NCBI RefSeq assembly: GCF_014203395.1
Contig: NZ_JACHIW010000001.1
Coordinates: 1,984,001-2,048,000, forward strand
DNA: 64,000 nt
Origin: Saccharopolyspora phatthalungensis
GTDB taxonomy: Bacteria > Actinomycetota > Actinomycetes > Mycobacteriales > Pseudonocardiaceae
Reading direction: 5' to 3'
Shown: positions 8,603 to 16,828 of the stretch, piece by piece
Position numbering within the stretch: the first letter of the stretch is position 1
Layout of the letters: each line of letters opens with the position of its first letter
The notes under the pieces: generated by a model
Seen by the model: only the letters and a program-made list of their open reading frames with translations
What the model was told of the DNA's origin: nothing
Database searches by the model: none
Made by a program: the position numbers and the translations under genes

Positions 8603-8773
8603 ATGGACATCACCGAAATCGAGGGCAATCCTCACAACCCGCCGGTGAACCAGACCGCCGAGTCGAACGCTCGGCACCATCTCCCCCAGGGCTCCCCTGA
8701 AAGAGGATCACGGTCGTGGTCGGCAAGATGGTCAGCGAACATGATCAAGGAGTCGCCTTGCCTGCCGAAGTAG
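8603..8773 (+). CDS. possible small ORF, 56 aa, overlapping the tetR start
   Basis: This ATG frame begins MDITEIEGNPHNPPVNQTAE and ends IKESPCLPK. Its first 33 codons have the third-position GC expected of coding DNA. The remainder overlaps the start region of the TetR gene in another frame and looks less coding-like. No clear Shine-Dalgarno is seen. It could be a short leader peptide, a small gene or chance. No family is recognised. Confidence 0.25.
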   Translation: MDITEIEGNPHNPPVNQTAESNARHHLPQGSPERGSRSWSARWSANMIKESPCLPK

Positions 8774-9405
8774 CCCCGCTGCGGCGAAAGCCGGTCCAGC
8801 AGCGCAGCGCACAACGTGTGGAGAAGATGCTCTCGGCCTGCGCCGAGCTGATCGACGAGGTGGGCTATGACGGTTTAACAACCACCCTCATCGCCGAACG
8901 AGCCGGTGTCGCGGTCGGTTCGCTGTACCAGTTCTTTCCGGACAAGCGCGCCGTGGTGCAGGAACTAACGCTGCGCAACCTGGACCGCTTCGTGCGCACC
9001 GTGTCCGTCCGGTTCGACCAGCTGGAGCTGGAGCACTGGTGGGATGCGGTGGACGCCGTCTTCGACGTCTACCTGACGATGCACCGGGAAGTCCCGGCAT
9101 TCAGCCGACTGCACTTCGGCGACGTGGTCGACCTGCGGCTGCTGGATCCGAGCAAGGACAACAATGCGGTGATCGCGGAGAAGCTCACCGGCCTGATCGC
9201 CGAGGAGTTCGAGCTCGACCCGACGGAACTGCTGCTGCCGCTGGCGGTCGCGGTCGAGGCGGCGGACGCGGTGCTGCACTTGGCGTTCCGACGCGACCCC
9301 GCCGGCGAGCCGACGCTCGTCGCGGAAGCCAAGGAACTGGTGCGCGGCTACCTGTCCAACCGGATGCCCGGCGGTCAGCCGAAGGATCTGCCCTCACCCC
9401 GGTAG
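8758..9405 (+). CDS. TetR-family transcriptional regulator
   Basis: The N-terminal TetR helix-turn-helix is clear: SACAELIDEVGYDGLTTTLI, AERAGVAVGSLYQFFPDK. A helical ligand-binding C-terminal region follows. I chose TTG 8758 because AAGGAG lies five bases upstream and the N-terminus is then of typical length (215 aa). GTG 8716, with AAGAGG nine bases upstream, would add 14 residues. The 3' end overlaps the 3' end of the convergent PLP-enzyme gene by 31 bp. Possible targets are the divergent fusion gene or the operator at 10593-10617; both are inference. Confidence 0.85.
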   Translation: MPAEVAPLRRKPVQQRSAQRVEKMLSACAELIDEVGYDGLTTTLIAERAGVAVGSLYQFFPDKRAVVQELTLRNLDRFVRTVSVRFDQLELEHWWDAVDAVFDVYLTMHREVPAFSRLHFGDVVDLRLLDPSKDNNAVIAEKLTGLIAEEFELDPTELLLPLAVAVEAADAVLHLAFRRDPAGEPTLVAEAKELVRGYLSNRMPGGQPKDLPSPR

Positions 9406-10574
9406 GTGGGCACGGTGGCGGCCAGCCGATCGGCCGCCACCAGGTGGTAGTGGGCGAACCGCTCGGCCAGCTCGCCAGCCTTGGCGTGCCGGAACCAAAC
9501 CCGGTCGCCGAGCCGGAGCCGCCGGGCCGCCTCCCCGACGACGGGTGTCTGAACCTCGCCGGCACCCTCGGTCGCGAGCAGCCGGATTCCGCTCGGCGAG
9601 CAAGGCGCGGGCACCCGGTCGGCGCCGATCGGCCCGGAGGCGGGGTACCCACCGCTGAACACCGTCGCGATGCGCGCGGCGGGGCGGTGCACGACCGGTA
9701 GTGCGAACAGAACTGCCGGTCGTGGCCGAAAGGCTTGGTAGCAGTCGAACAGCGTCGGGCCGATCAGCCCGGAACCGGCGGCGACCTCGGTGACGGCTGG
9801 TTCAGCGGCGGTGCGCTCCAGGCTGCCGGTGCCTCCGCCGTTGACGTACTCCAGCGGAGCCAGCGCCCGCACCGCCCGCACCACGGCGGCCCGGCGCTCG
9901 GCCAGTTCCGCTGCCGACCGCTGCTGCATCCAACGCAGCGCGGCGGCCTTCAGCGGCTGTCCGCCCGGCGCGTCGCCCAGCCCGGCGATCTGGCCTTCGT
10001 AGGCCATCAGCCCGACGAGGTGAAAGCCCTTGCGGCGCAGCACCAATTGGGTCAGCCGACGCGCCTGCGTGACGGTGTGCACCGGCGACCGGCGGGGGCC
10101 GACGTGCAGGCCGGGCAGCGGCCGCCAGGACGCGTCGACCTCGATGCAAAGCCGGATGTCGTGCCGGGCGGAGCCGGCGGTGGCGCCGAGTGCGGCGTCG
10201 ATCAGATCGAGGTGTTCGACGGAGTCGACCATCACCGCGATCGATGCCGCCGCGGCCGGGTTGGCCGCGAGTTCGCGCAGCGCCGCGCGATCGGCGGTGG
10301 GGTAGGCGACCAGGACGTCGTCGCTCAGGCCCGCACGGTGCAGCCAGAGCGCTTCGGCCAGGCTGTAGCACATCAGCCCGGCGAAACCGGGGGTGCGCAG
10401 CACCCGTTCCAGCAGGTAGCGGCAACGCACCGATTTGGTGGCGACTCGAATCGGTCGCCCGCCGGCCCGACGCGCGAGATCGGCCGCGTTGTGGTCGAAC
10501 GCGTCGAGATCGACCACCGCGAACGGCGGGTCGAGCTCGCTGGTGATCTCGTCGTACCTGCGCACGCCGTTCAC
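9375..10574 (-). CDS. PLP-dependent D-threonine aldolase / amino-acid deaminase-like protein (alanine racemase fold)
   Basis: The protein starts near NGVRRYDEITSELDPPFAVVD. It has an alanine-racemase-type N-terminal barrel with the PLP lysine in RVATKSVRCRYLL, then GFAGLMCYS and AYEGQIAGLGD. A C-terminal beta domain ends with the metal-site-like GDRVWFRHAKAGE. Family members cleave or deaminate D-hydroxy-amino acids. The start is GTG 10574 or GTG 10565 (399 or 396 aa). The long upstream open frame is a shadow of the divergent oxidase gene. In Actinobacteria this enzyme often stands next to a sugar-lactone oxidase, as here. Confidence 0.8.
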   Translation of the reverse strand: MNGVRRYDEITSELDPPFAVVDLDAFDHNAADLARRAGGRPIRVATKSVRCRYLLERVLRTPGFAGLMCYSLAEALWLHRAGLSDDVLVAYPTADRAALRELAANPAAAASIAVMVDSVEHLDLIDAALGATAGSARHDIRLCIEVDASWRPLPGLHVGPRRSPVHTVTQARRLTQLVLRRKGFHLVGLMAYEGQIAGLGDAPGGQPLKAAALRWMQQRSAAELAERRAAVVRAVRALAPLEYVNGGGTGSLERTAAEPAVTEVAAGSGLIGPTLFDCYQAFRPRPAVLFALPVVHRPAARIATVFSGGYPASGPIGADRVPAPCSPSGIRLLATEGAGEVQTPVVGEAARRLRLGDRVWFRHAKAGELAERFAHYHLVAADRLAATVPTYRGEGRSFG

Positions 10575-10592
10575 CGTAGGCCGAAGACCCTT

Positions 10593-10617
10593 ATTATGTG
10601 AATAAGATTCACTTAAT
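10593..10617. promoter_or_regulatory. palindromic operator in a divergent promoter
   Basis: An 11-bp imperfect inverted repeat, ATTATGTGAAT-AAG-ATTCACTTAAT, has a perfect GTGAAT/ATTCAC core. It sits exactly between the divergent PLP-enzyme and oxidase genes in an AT-rich island. It is a good candidate binding site for a dimeric repressor controlling both genes; the TetR regulator at 8758 is one candidate. Confidence 0.6.
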
Positions 10618-10652
10618 AGGTTCTCCTCGTGACACCCGAAGGAGTGCCAACG

Positions 10653-11996
10653 ATGCAGCGTTGGACCAACTGGGCACGCACCGTTACCGCTGCCCCCGGC
10701 TCCGTGGTGGCACCGCGCGACACCACAGAAGCGGCGGAGGCGATCCGCGCCGCAGCACGCCGTGGCGGTACCGTCCGGCCGCTGGGCGCCGGACACTCGT
10801 TTTCTGGCATCGGCTCGCCGAACACCGGCTGCGCGCTGGACCTCTCGCACTGGTCCGGGATCGTGCAGGCCACCCCGGACGATGGCCTGGTCAAGGTGCG
10901 CGCCGGCACGCCCCTGCACCAGCTCAACGCCGAACTCGACGGCCTCGGCCTGGCGTTGGCGAACCTGGGTGACATCGACCGGCAGACCATCGCCGGGGCG
11001 ATCGCCACCGGCACTCACGGCACCGGAGCCGGGCTCGGCGGCCTCGCGACCCAGATCGAGGAGCTGGAACTGCTGCTCGCGGACGGCACCGAGAAGCGCT
11101 GCTCCGCCACGGAGAATCCGGAGCTGTTCGCTGCCGCCCGGGTCGGCCTCGGCGCGCTCGGGGTGATCACGACCGTGACGCTGCGTTGCGTTCCGGCGTT
11201 CGCCTTGGCCGCCGACGAGCGGCCAGCCCGGCTTGATGACGTGCTGGACGGCTTCGACGAGCTCGCCGCCGACAACGACCACATCGAGTTCTACTGGTTT
11301 CCGCATGCCTCGAAAACGCTGGTCAAGCGGAACAACCGGCTCCCGGCCGGGGAATCACCGCGCCCGCTGCACCCGCTCCGGCACTTCCTCGAGTACACGG
11401 TGCTGGAGAACCGGCTGTTCGGCGCGGTATGCCGACTCGGACGCGCGGTCCCGGCGTCGGTGCGACCGCTTAACCGGTTCTGCGCCTCGACCTGGTCAAC
11501 GCGTTCCTACAGCGACCGCTCTTACCGGGTCTTCACGACGCGGCGCGACGTCCGGTTCGTCGAATGCGAGTACGCCGTGCCGCGGGAAGCGCTGCGCGAC
11601 GTGCTCGACGAGCTGCGGATCGCGGTCGGACGCCTCGCCGACCCGGTGATGTTCCCGGTGGAGGTGCGGGTGGCGGCGGCCGACGATGTGTGGCTGTCCA
11701 CCGCCTACCGCCGCCCGTCGGCCTACATCGCGGTTCACCAGTTCCAGCGGATGCCGTACCGGCGCTGGTTCGACACCTTCGAGGACATCGTCGGCGCGGT
11801 CGGCGGGCGACCGCACTGGGGCAAAGTGCACCGGCTCGACGCCTCAGCCCTGCACGAGCTCTACCCGCGCTTCGACGACTTCCGCCGGGTGCGCGCCGAG
11901 GTCGACCCCGGCGGGGTCTTCCGCAACCCGTACCTCGACCGCGTCCTCGGCCCTGTGGATAACTCGGTCGATTTCAAGTGGAAATCGACGCGCTGA
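10653..11996 (+). CDS. FAD-linked D-arabinono-1,4-lactone oxidase family protein
   Basis: The product has 447 aa from ATG 10653. AAGGAG eight bases upstream favours this start over GTG 10629. It contains a PCMH/FAD_binding_4 N-terminal domain (RPLGAGHSFSGI near residue 50, GAIATGTHGTGAGLGG near 115) and a C-terminal ALO domain ending with the conserved HWGKVH and YPRFDDFRRVR. Such enzymes oxidise aldonolactones or alditols using oxygen. It is divergent from the D-threonine-aldolase-like gene across a shared operator. The TGA stop falls inside a hairpin at 11967-12013. Confidence 0.85.
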   Translation: MQRWTNWARTVTAAPGSVVAPRDTTEAAEAIRAAARRGGTVRPLGAGHSFSGIGSPNTGCALDLSHWSGIVQATPDDGLVKVRAGTPLHQLNAELDGLGLALANLGDIDRQTIAGAIATGTHGTGAGLGGLATQIEELELLLADGTEKRCSATENPELFAAARVGLGALGVITTVTLRCVPAFALAADERPARLDDVLDGFDELAADNDHIEFYWFPHASKTLVKRNNRLPAGESPRPLHPLRHFLEYTVLENRLFGAVCRLGRAVPASVRPLNRFCASTWSTRSYSDRSYRVFTTRRDVRFVECEYAVPREALRDVLDELRIAVGRLADPVMFPVEVRVAAADDVWLSTAYRRPSAYIAVHQFQRMPYRRWFDTFEDIVGAVGGRPHWGKVHRLDASALHELYPRFDDFRRVRAEVDPGGVFRNPYLDRVLGPVDNSVDFKWKSTR

Positions 11997-12013
11997 ATTC
12001 CCTTGAAATCGAC
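11967..12013. terminator. bidirectional hairpin with CGATTTCA arms
   Basis: GTCGATTTCAAG (11967-11978) pairs with CTTGAAATCGAC (12002-12013). A competing inner arm GAAATCGAC lies at 11981-11989. It overlaps the stop of the oxidase gene and precedes the convergent gene end at 12019. A very similar arm sequence occurs at 60158-60203. Confidence 0.6.
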
Positions 12014-12018
12014 GCCGG

Positions 12019-12675
12019 TCAACGGAGCGCCGTGCGGACGGCTTCGGGGAGCGGGGTCTCGCCGTTGACGACCTCCAAGGCACGCCGGGCGGCACCGAGC
12101 TCCGGCAGCAGGGCCAGCAGCACCGCCGCGACGTCGGCGCGGGTGACCTCTGCCCGGGGAACCGACTCGGCGAGCTTGACGCGACCGGTGGGTGGGTCGT
12201 CGGTCAGCAGCCCGGGGCGCAGGATCGTCCAGTCCATCGCACGCCGCCGCAGGTCTTGCTCCGCCTCCCGCTTGGCATTGAGGTACGCGCCGAACACCGG
12301 GTCCACATCGGGCGGATTCGGCCGCGTCGTCCCCATCGAACTCACCTGCAGGATCCGACGAATTCCGGCCCGCTCGCACGCATCCGCCAACAACACCGAG
12401 GCACCTCGGTCCACAGTGTCCTTCCGCGACGCGCCGCTGCCGGGCCCGGCCCCGGCGGCGAACACCGCGGCATCCACATCGGACAGCTGGAGGGCGAGCG
12501 AGTCGGCATCGATCTGCTCCAGGTCGGCCAGTTGCGGCTCGACCCCGTCGGCACGGAGGTCCGCGGCGTGTTCCGGTTTGCGGATCAGGCCGAGCACGGT
12601 ATCGCCGCGCTCGACGAGCATCCTCCCCAGGTGTCGCGCGATCTTGCCGTGGGCACCCGCAATCACGATTCGCAT
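12019..12675 (-). CDS. NAD(P)H-binding atypical short-chain dehydrogenase (SDR5-like)
   Basis: The Rossmann motif MRIVIAGAHGKIARHLGRML opens the protein. LQVSSMG and the YLNAKREAE stretch follow, as in YwnB/SDR5-type NAD(P)-binding proteins. ATG 12675 has GGAGG upstream but unusually close; an alternative TTG lies at 12684. The predicted product is cytoplasmic, about 218 aa. The substrate cannot be inferred. It stands alone on the minus strand, convergent with the oxidase gene. Confidence 0.8.
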   Translation of the reverse strand: MRIVIAGAHGKIARHLGRMLVERGDTVLGLIRKPEHAADLRADGVEPQLADLEQIDADSLALQLSDVDAAVFAAGAGPGSGASRKDTVDRGASVLLADACERAGIRRILQVSSMGTTRPNPPDVDPVFGAYLNAKREAEQDLRRRAMDWTILRPGLLTDDPPTGRVKLAESVPRAEVTRADVAAVLLALLPELGAARRALEVVNGETPLPEAVRTALR

Positions 12676-12724
12676 GCCCTCCAACGTAGGACACCCGGCG
12701 ACGCCCGGCCGGTCGCGCAGAACC

Positions 12725-12754
12725 TGTGGACAACTGCCCGCTTCCTGTGGATAA
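12725..12754. other. two consensus DnaA boxes outside oriC
   Basis: TGTGGACAA at 12725-12733 and TGTGGATAA at 12746-12754 are exact actinobacterial DnaA boxes in the same orientation, 21 bp apart, upstream of the NAD(P)-binding protein gene. A third exact box is at 11954-11962 inside the oxidase gene end. They may titrate DnaA or be chance. Confidence 0.5.
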
Positions 12755-12765
12755 CCCCGCCCAAT

Positions 12766-12814
12766 GGTCGTGAGTGCGCAGCCGGCAGGTGCGCCCGGTC
12801 ACGCACTCACGACC
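12766..12814. terminator. 13-bp-arm hairpin
   Basis: GGTCGTGAGTGCG (12766-12778) is perfectly repeated inverted at 12802-12814 with a 23-nt loop. It lies just past the minus-strand gene ending at 12839, where a terminator is expected, but it lacks a U-tract. Confidence 0.55.
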
Positions 12815-12838
12815 TGTTCCCCAGGGGCCGGCTCGTGA

Positions 12839-13480
12839 TCAACTGCGGGACGGGGCGGGGGCCTCGGTCGCGAGCAGCTGCTGGTAGATGACCTCGTTCA
12901 CCCAGCGGGACACGGCGGTGTGCTCCACCGGCGGGGCGTCGTCGAAACACCGCCCGCTCAGCTCCACCTGCACGTCGTCGCCGTCCGCGCTGAGCACCGC
13001 GATGCCGAACTGGCGGGCGCGGATCAGGCAGGTCGAGGTGAAGTCGGGGGCCACCGCGACGTTGCGCGGCACCACGATCGCGGCGCTGGCGAACCGGGAG
13101 AACGGCACCGCGGCGGTCAGCGCGCTGCGCCAGTGGCGAGCCGGGGCGAGCACGCCGGTGACCCGGGCCGCGGGCGGCGGGACCCGCCCGTCCATCTCGG
13201 GCCACACCCAGGTGGCGATCTCGGCCCGGTCCAGCACCGGTCCGCTGCCGAAGCACAACCGTTCGGCGTGCGCCTCGGAGAGCAGCTCGGCGGTCGCGAT
13301 GATCTGCCGCCCGAGCAATTTCACGGGCGGCAGCACGCTGCCCGACCAATTCAACGTGTCCACCGCCTGCTGGGCGAGCCGGCCCATGGAGGCGGCGAGC
13401 CCCAGCGGGGCCCGAAGCTGCGTGGTCGAGCAGGCTCGGAGCTCCTCTTCGGTCCAGGCACGTCCCGGCATTCCGGTCAC
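12839..13480 (-). CDS. conserved hypothetical protein, 213 aa
   Basis: The protein begins MTGMPGRAWTEEELRACS. It has a helical N-terminal half, then a strand-rich half (SAAIVVPRNVAVAPDFTSTC, FGIAVLSADGDDVQVEL), and ends with AVSRWVNEVIYQQLLATE. There is no signal peptide, membrane segment or recognised catalytic motif. Coding bias is strong. Its neighbours, an IclR regulator and a reductase-like gene, do not suggest a role. Confidence 0.7.
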   Translation of the reverse strand: MTGMPGRAWTEEELRACSTTQLRAPLGLAASMGRLAQQAVDTLNWSGSVLPPVKLLGRQIIATAELLSEAHAERLCFGSGPVLDRAEIATWVWPEMDGRVPPPAARVTGVLAPARHWRSALTAAVPFSRFASAAIVVPRNVAVAPDFTSTCLIRARQFGIAVLSADGDDVQVELSGRCFDDAPPVEHTAVSRWVNEVIYQQLLATEAPAPSRS

Positions 13481-13688
13481 GGCGTTCCGCCTCCCTCATG
13501 CGCTGCGCTTGCACTCCGCGGCCACCGACAGTGGGGCCACTGTCGACTAAAACAGCTCGGAGTGGGTTTTGTGCTGCTCAACAGGGGTCGGTGCGACCGG
13601 CGGCGGGCTTCGGTCGGTGACTGGTCGACGAATGACATCAGGACTTCAGTCCAGCGATGCGGCCATTCAGGTGACGCCGGTGCGGCAC

Positions 13689-14477
13689 TCAGCGGGATAA
13701 CAGGTCGAGGTTGATGCGATCTTGCTCGACGAGCCGCTGGCGGATCCCCTCCGCGGCCGGCAGCAGCGGCTTGACGAGCTTCGAAACTTCGTCGCGAACA
13801 CTGTGCGCCACTACTCCGAGTGCCGCGACGGCTACGCCGTTGGCGTCTTGCACCGGGACCGCAACCGAGCAGTTCCCGAGCGTCATCTCCTCATTGGCCT
13901 GAGCGAAGCCGCGGTTGCGCACGCCCTGCAGTTCGCGGCCGAGCCGACCGGGTTCGGTGATGGTGTAGGGCGTGTACCGGCAGAGCCCGCGCTCGCAGTA
14001 CTGGTGCACGACCACAGTCGGCGCGTGCGCTAAGAGCACCTTCCCGACGCCGGTCGAGTGCAGCGGCAGCCGTCCGCCGCTGCGCGAGATGACCGGCACG
14101 GCGCGCGGCGTGGTGAGCTTCTCGACGTACACCACGGACATTCCGTCACGCACCGCGAGGTGGACGTTGTCGTGGGTGCTGCAGCACAACTCCTGCATGA
14201 ACGGCAGAGCGATCTCGCGAAGCCGGCTGTTCACCGGGGCCAGCAGCCCGATCTCCCACAACCGCAAACCGATCGCGTAACGGCCTTCGCCGTCGCGTTC
14301 GAGAGCGCCCCACATCTCCAACTCGCGGACCAGCCGGTGCGCGGTGGCCAGCGGGATCTCGGCGCGGCGGGCGATGGCGGTCAGGGTGAGCCGGACGTGG
14401 TCGATGTCGAAGGCGGTGAGGACGCTGAGCGCCCGAGCCGTGACCGACCGACCAGGATCCCGGCTGTTACCCGCCAT
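13689..14477 (-). CDS. IclR-family transcriptional regulator (PcaR-like by context)
   Basis: This 262-aa protein starts at ATG 14477 behind GGGAGG. The winged HTH occupies about residues 15-75 (TLTAIARRAEIPLATAHRLV). The IclR effector domain follows with VYVEKLTTPRAVPV and LPLHSTGVGKVLLA, and includes the CSVAVPV strand with NGVAVAALGVV. IclR proteins of this type control aromatic-acid degradation. The gene directly downstream of a 3-oxoadipate enol-lactonase-like hydrolase supports that reading, but no other pca genes are in the window. Confidence 0.85.
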   Translation of the reverse strand: MAGNSRDPGRSVTARALSVLTAFDIDHVRLTLTAIARRAEIPLATAHRLVRELEMWGALERDGEGRYAIGLRLWEIGLLAPVNSRLREIALPFMQELCCSTHDNVHLAVRDGMSVVYVEKLTTPRAVPVISRSGGRLPLHSTGVGKVLLAHAPTVVVHQYCERGLCRYTPYTITEPGRLGRELQGVRNRGFAQANEEMTLGNCSVAVPVQDANGVAVAALGVVAHSVRDEVSKLVKPLLPAAEGIRQRLVEQDRINLDLLSR

Positions 14478-14645
14478 CGTTTCCTCCCGTGCACGCGGCC
14501 CGAGACCGCGGGATCCCGATCGCCCGGCAGGAACGGGAGCTGGAATCCGTCCATGCCGCCTCCAGTGTTCACCCGAACGACGTCCAAGCCCAGCACAGTC
14601 GGCGGCTGCCGCCAAGACCAAGGCACCAAACGCCGGAATCGGGGG

Positions 14646-15413
14646 TCAGTCGAGTCCGAGCAGCTCATTGAACGCCTCGGCCTGCTCGACGTTGGCCAGG
14701 TGGGCAGCGTGCGGCAGCACCACCAACCGGGCGTTGTCGCCGATGCCGGAAACGATCGCTTCCGAGTGTTCCGGGGGCGTCGCGGGATCCTCGGCACCGG
14801 CAACGACCAGCGTCGGGGCAGCGATGGCGGACAGGTCGGCTCGCAGATCAACGCTCCCGATCAGCTCTTCGCACCATGCGTACGCTTCGTCATCGGTGCT
14901 GGCGATCATGGCGGCGTAAACCGCCGTTTCGGCGTGCCACTCGCGGAAATAGGGCGTGAACCAGCGTTCGATGGTCGGCGAAACCAGCTCGTTGGTCCCG
15001 TGCTCCCGGGCGATGGCGGCCCGGGCGAGTTCCCGCTGCTCCTGCCCCAGCCAGGCGGAGGTGCCGCAAACCGTGAGTCCGTCGATGCGCGCACCCGCGT
15101 GCGCACCCAACCACAGCCCGATCATCCCGCCGAGCGAGGAACCCATGAACGAAGCCCGCGGAACCTCCAGGTGGTCCAGCAGCGCGAGCACGTCCTCAGC
15201 GAGCCCTGCCAAGGTGTAGGGACCGGGCTCAACCGGCGACTCGCCGTGTCCGCGCTGGTTGTACCGGATCACGCGATACGCACTGTTGAGCACGTCGAGC
15301 TGCGGATCCCACATCCCCCAGGTGCATCCGAGCGCGTTGCCCAGCACCAAGACCGGAGCGTCGGGATGCCCGGACTCCCGCCACTCCAGACCGAGTTGTT
15401 CCCACCGAGTCAA
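14646..15413 (-). CDS. pcaD: alpha/beta hydrolase, 3-oxoadipate enol-lactonase-like
   Basis: With TTG 15413 as start (GAGGGG just upstream) the product is 255 aa, the usual PcaD length. It has the oxyanion strand LVLGNALGCTWGMWDPQ, RVIRYNQRGHGESP, the nucleophile elbow GSSLGG, the acid region in VVAGAEDPATPP, and the catalytic His in LPHAAHLAN. PcaD hydrolyses 3-oxoadipate enol-lactone in the beta-ketoadipate pathway. Only an IclR regulator of the expected context is nearby, so a different ester or lactone substrate is possible. It follows the HD gene by seven bases, implying cotranscription. Confidence 0.75.
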   Translation of the reverse strand: MTRWEQLGLEWRESGHPDAPVLVLGNALGCTWGMWDPQLDVLNSAYRVIRYNQRGHGESPVEPGPYTLAGLAEDVLALLDHLEVPRASFMGSSLGGMIGLWLGAHAGARIDGLTVCGTSAWLGQEQRELARAAIAREHGTNELVSPTIERWFTPYFREWHAETAVYAAMIASTDDEAYAWCEELIGSVDLRADLSAIAAPTLVVAGAEDPATPPEHSEAIVSGIGDNARLVVLPHAAHLANVEQAEAFNELLGLD

Positions 15414-15420
15414 ATGCCCC

Positions 15421-15867
15421 TCACAGCCCGAGAAGCGCCCGCAGGTGCGCGTACTTCCGAGTGAGCCGCTCCCTCGTCGCTTCGTCCAGCACGGCCAACC
15501 GCGCCGGGTCGGCATTGTGCGCCAGGTCTGCCTCTTTCACCAGCAAAGCCCCGGGCGTCCGCAGGATCCGAGTCGCGTAATCCGCCGGAGTCTCGCCGGC
15601 CCGCTTGGTCACGGCCAGCACGATGTCTTTGGTTTCGGCTGCCAGCGGCGCGGTCTGCAGCCACTCCTCCGAAACCGCCCCGTCCTCAACGGCATCGTGC
15701 AACCACGCAGCTGCGACCTGAGCTTCGCTGCCGCCGCGAGCCACTACCCCAGCGGCAACAGCGGCCAAGTGCTCGACGTAAGGTCGCCCAGCCTTGTCGA
15801 CTTGCCCACCGTGGACCCGAGCGGCAACGGCCGCAACCTCGTCGAGCCCCAGCACTCGCACCGTCAC
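15421..15867 (-). CDS. HD-domain phosphohydrolase (RelA/SpoT hydrolase-like)
   Basis: The protein of about 148 aa carries the HD arrangement: AARVHGGQVDKAGRPYVEHL, then AAAWLHDAVEDG and a later KEADLAHNADP. This matches the metal-dependent hydrolase half of RelA/SpoT-like proteins. It is much shorter than full Rel and lacks synthetase and ACT domains, so it may be a small (p)ppGpp or nucleotide hydrolase. The GTG 15867 start is chosen from the family N-terminus; an upstream in-frame start at 15894 is possible. It is probably cotranscribed with the pcaD-like gene. Confidence 0.75.
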   Translation of the reverse strand: MTVRVLGLDEVAAVAARVHGGQVDKAGRPYVEHLAAVAAGVVARGGSEAQVAAAWLHDAVEDGAVSEEWLQTAPLAAETKDIVLAVTKRAGETPADYATRILRTPGALLVKEADLAHNADPARLAVLDEATRERLTRKYAHLRALLGL

Positions 15868-15934
15868 GACCGAACCGTAACAACCCAACACCACAGTCCG
15901 TCCCGGGAAAAGGTCCGCGAACCGCCGCCACCAC

Positions 15935-15972
15935 CCGTGAGCACTTCGGGGCGGTGCCCGAAGTGCTCACGG
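15935..15972. terminator. 16-bp perfect hairpin terminator
   Basis: CCGTGAGCACTTCGGG (15935-15950) and its perfect inverse (15957-15972) enclose a six-base loop. It lies 17 bp beyond the stop of the minus-strand methyltransferase gene. There is no strong U-tract, as is common in actinobacteria. Confidence 0.75.
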
Positions 15973-15988
15973 CCGTCGCTGGGTGCGA

Positions 15989-16828
15989 TCAGCTCGGTTT
16001 AACGGCCACGAACTGGCCGACGGTGAAGACGCCCGCGCCGCGGGCGGCGTCCAGGGCGCGTTTGCCGTCGTGGAACAGATCGCCCTCCTCGCCTTCGTAG
16101 GTCAGCCAGCCCTGGGCGTCGTTTGAGGGCGTGCTGCCCCAGCACTCGACCCCGGCCCACATGTCTTCGGCGACCTTCACTTCGAATCCGGCCTTCTCGA
16201 TCATCTTCCGGTAGCTCTCGACGGTGCCGTGCCACGGGATCGAGATGAACCTTTCCACGGGCTCCATCCACCGCTTGATCTGCTCGTCGGTCTGGTTCTC
16301 TCCGAAAGGCCGCTGCAGCCAGTCGATCCCGATCAGATGGCCACCCGGCTTCACCAGCCGGTACGCGGAGTCGAAGAACCGCTGCTTGTCGGGGAGGTGC
16401 ACGACGGACTCGTAGAAGGTGACCAGGTCGAACGACCCGTCGGGCCAAGCCCCCAGGGTCTGGTACTCCTCGTCGCCAATGGTGTGGAAGAACACCTGGT
16501 CGGCCATTCCGCGCTCGTGCGCGTGCGCCCGGGCGCGCCCCGATAGCCATTCGTTGTTGGAGATGCCAATGAACGTGGCCTGGGAAACGGCGGCCATGTG
16601 AATGGTGGACCCGCCAACGCCGGACCCGAAGTCAAGCGCCCGGCCACCGGGCTGGATCCCGCTGGCCCGAACCAACTCCTCGGCCAGCTCGAGCCCGGCC
16701 TCGACCGGCGAGAGCCCCCGCTCCTCGGCGTCACTCTTCCCGTGGTGCCAGACGTCTTCCATCAAGCTGGCGTAAGCCGGGCCCGCCACGTCGTAGAACC
16801 GCCGAACCTGCTGCTCAACACTTCCCAT
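15989..16828 (-). CDS. class I SAM-dependent methyltransferase
   Basis: This 279-aa protein starts at ATG 16828. Motif I is ALDFGSGVGG (about residues 67-76) and the motif II/III regions are FIGISNNEWL and FDLVTFYESVVHL. It has the KPGGHLIGIDWL strand typical of small-molecule O/C/N-methyltransferases such as rebeccamycin-type and geranyl-diphosphate-type enzymes. The substrate is unknown. It is the last gene before an IS21-type insertion whose left end begins 160 bp upstream of it. Confidence 0.8.
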   Translation of the reverse strand: MGSVEQQVRRFYDVAGPAYASLMEDVWHHGKSDAEERGLSPVEAGLELAEELVRASGIQPGGRALDFGSGVGGSTIHMAAVSQATFIGISNNEWLSGRARAHAHERGMADQVFFHTIGDEEYQTLGAWPDGSFDLVTFYESVVHLPDKQRFFDSAYRLVKPGGHLIGIDWLQRPFGENQTDEQIKRWMEPVERFISIPWHGTVESYRKMIEKAGFEVKVAEDMWAGVECWGSTPSNDAQGWLTYEGEEGDLFHDGKRALDAARGAGVFTVGQFVAVKPS

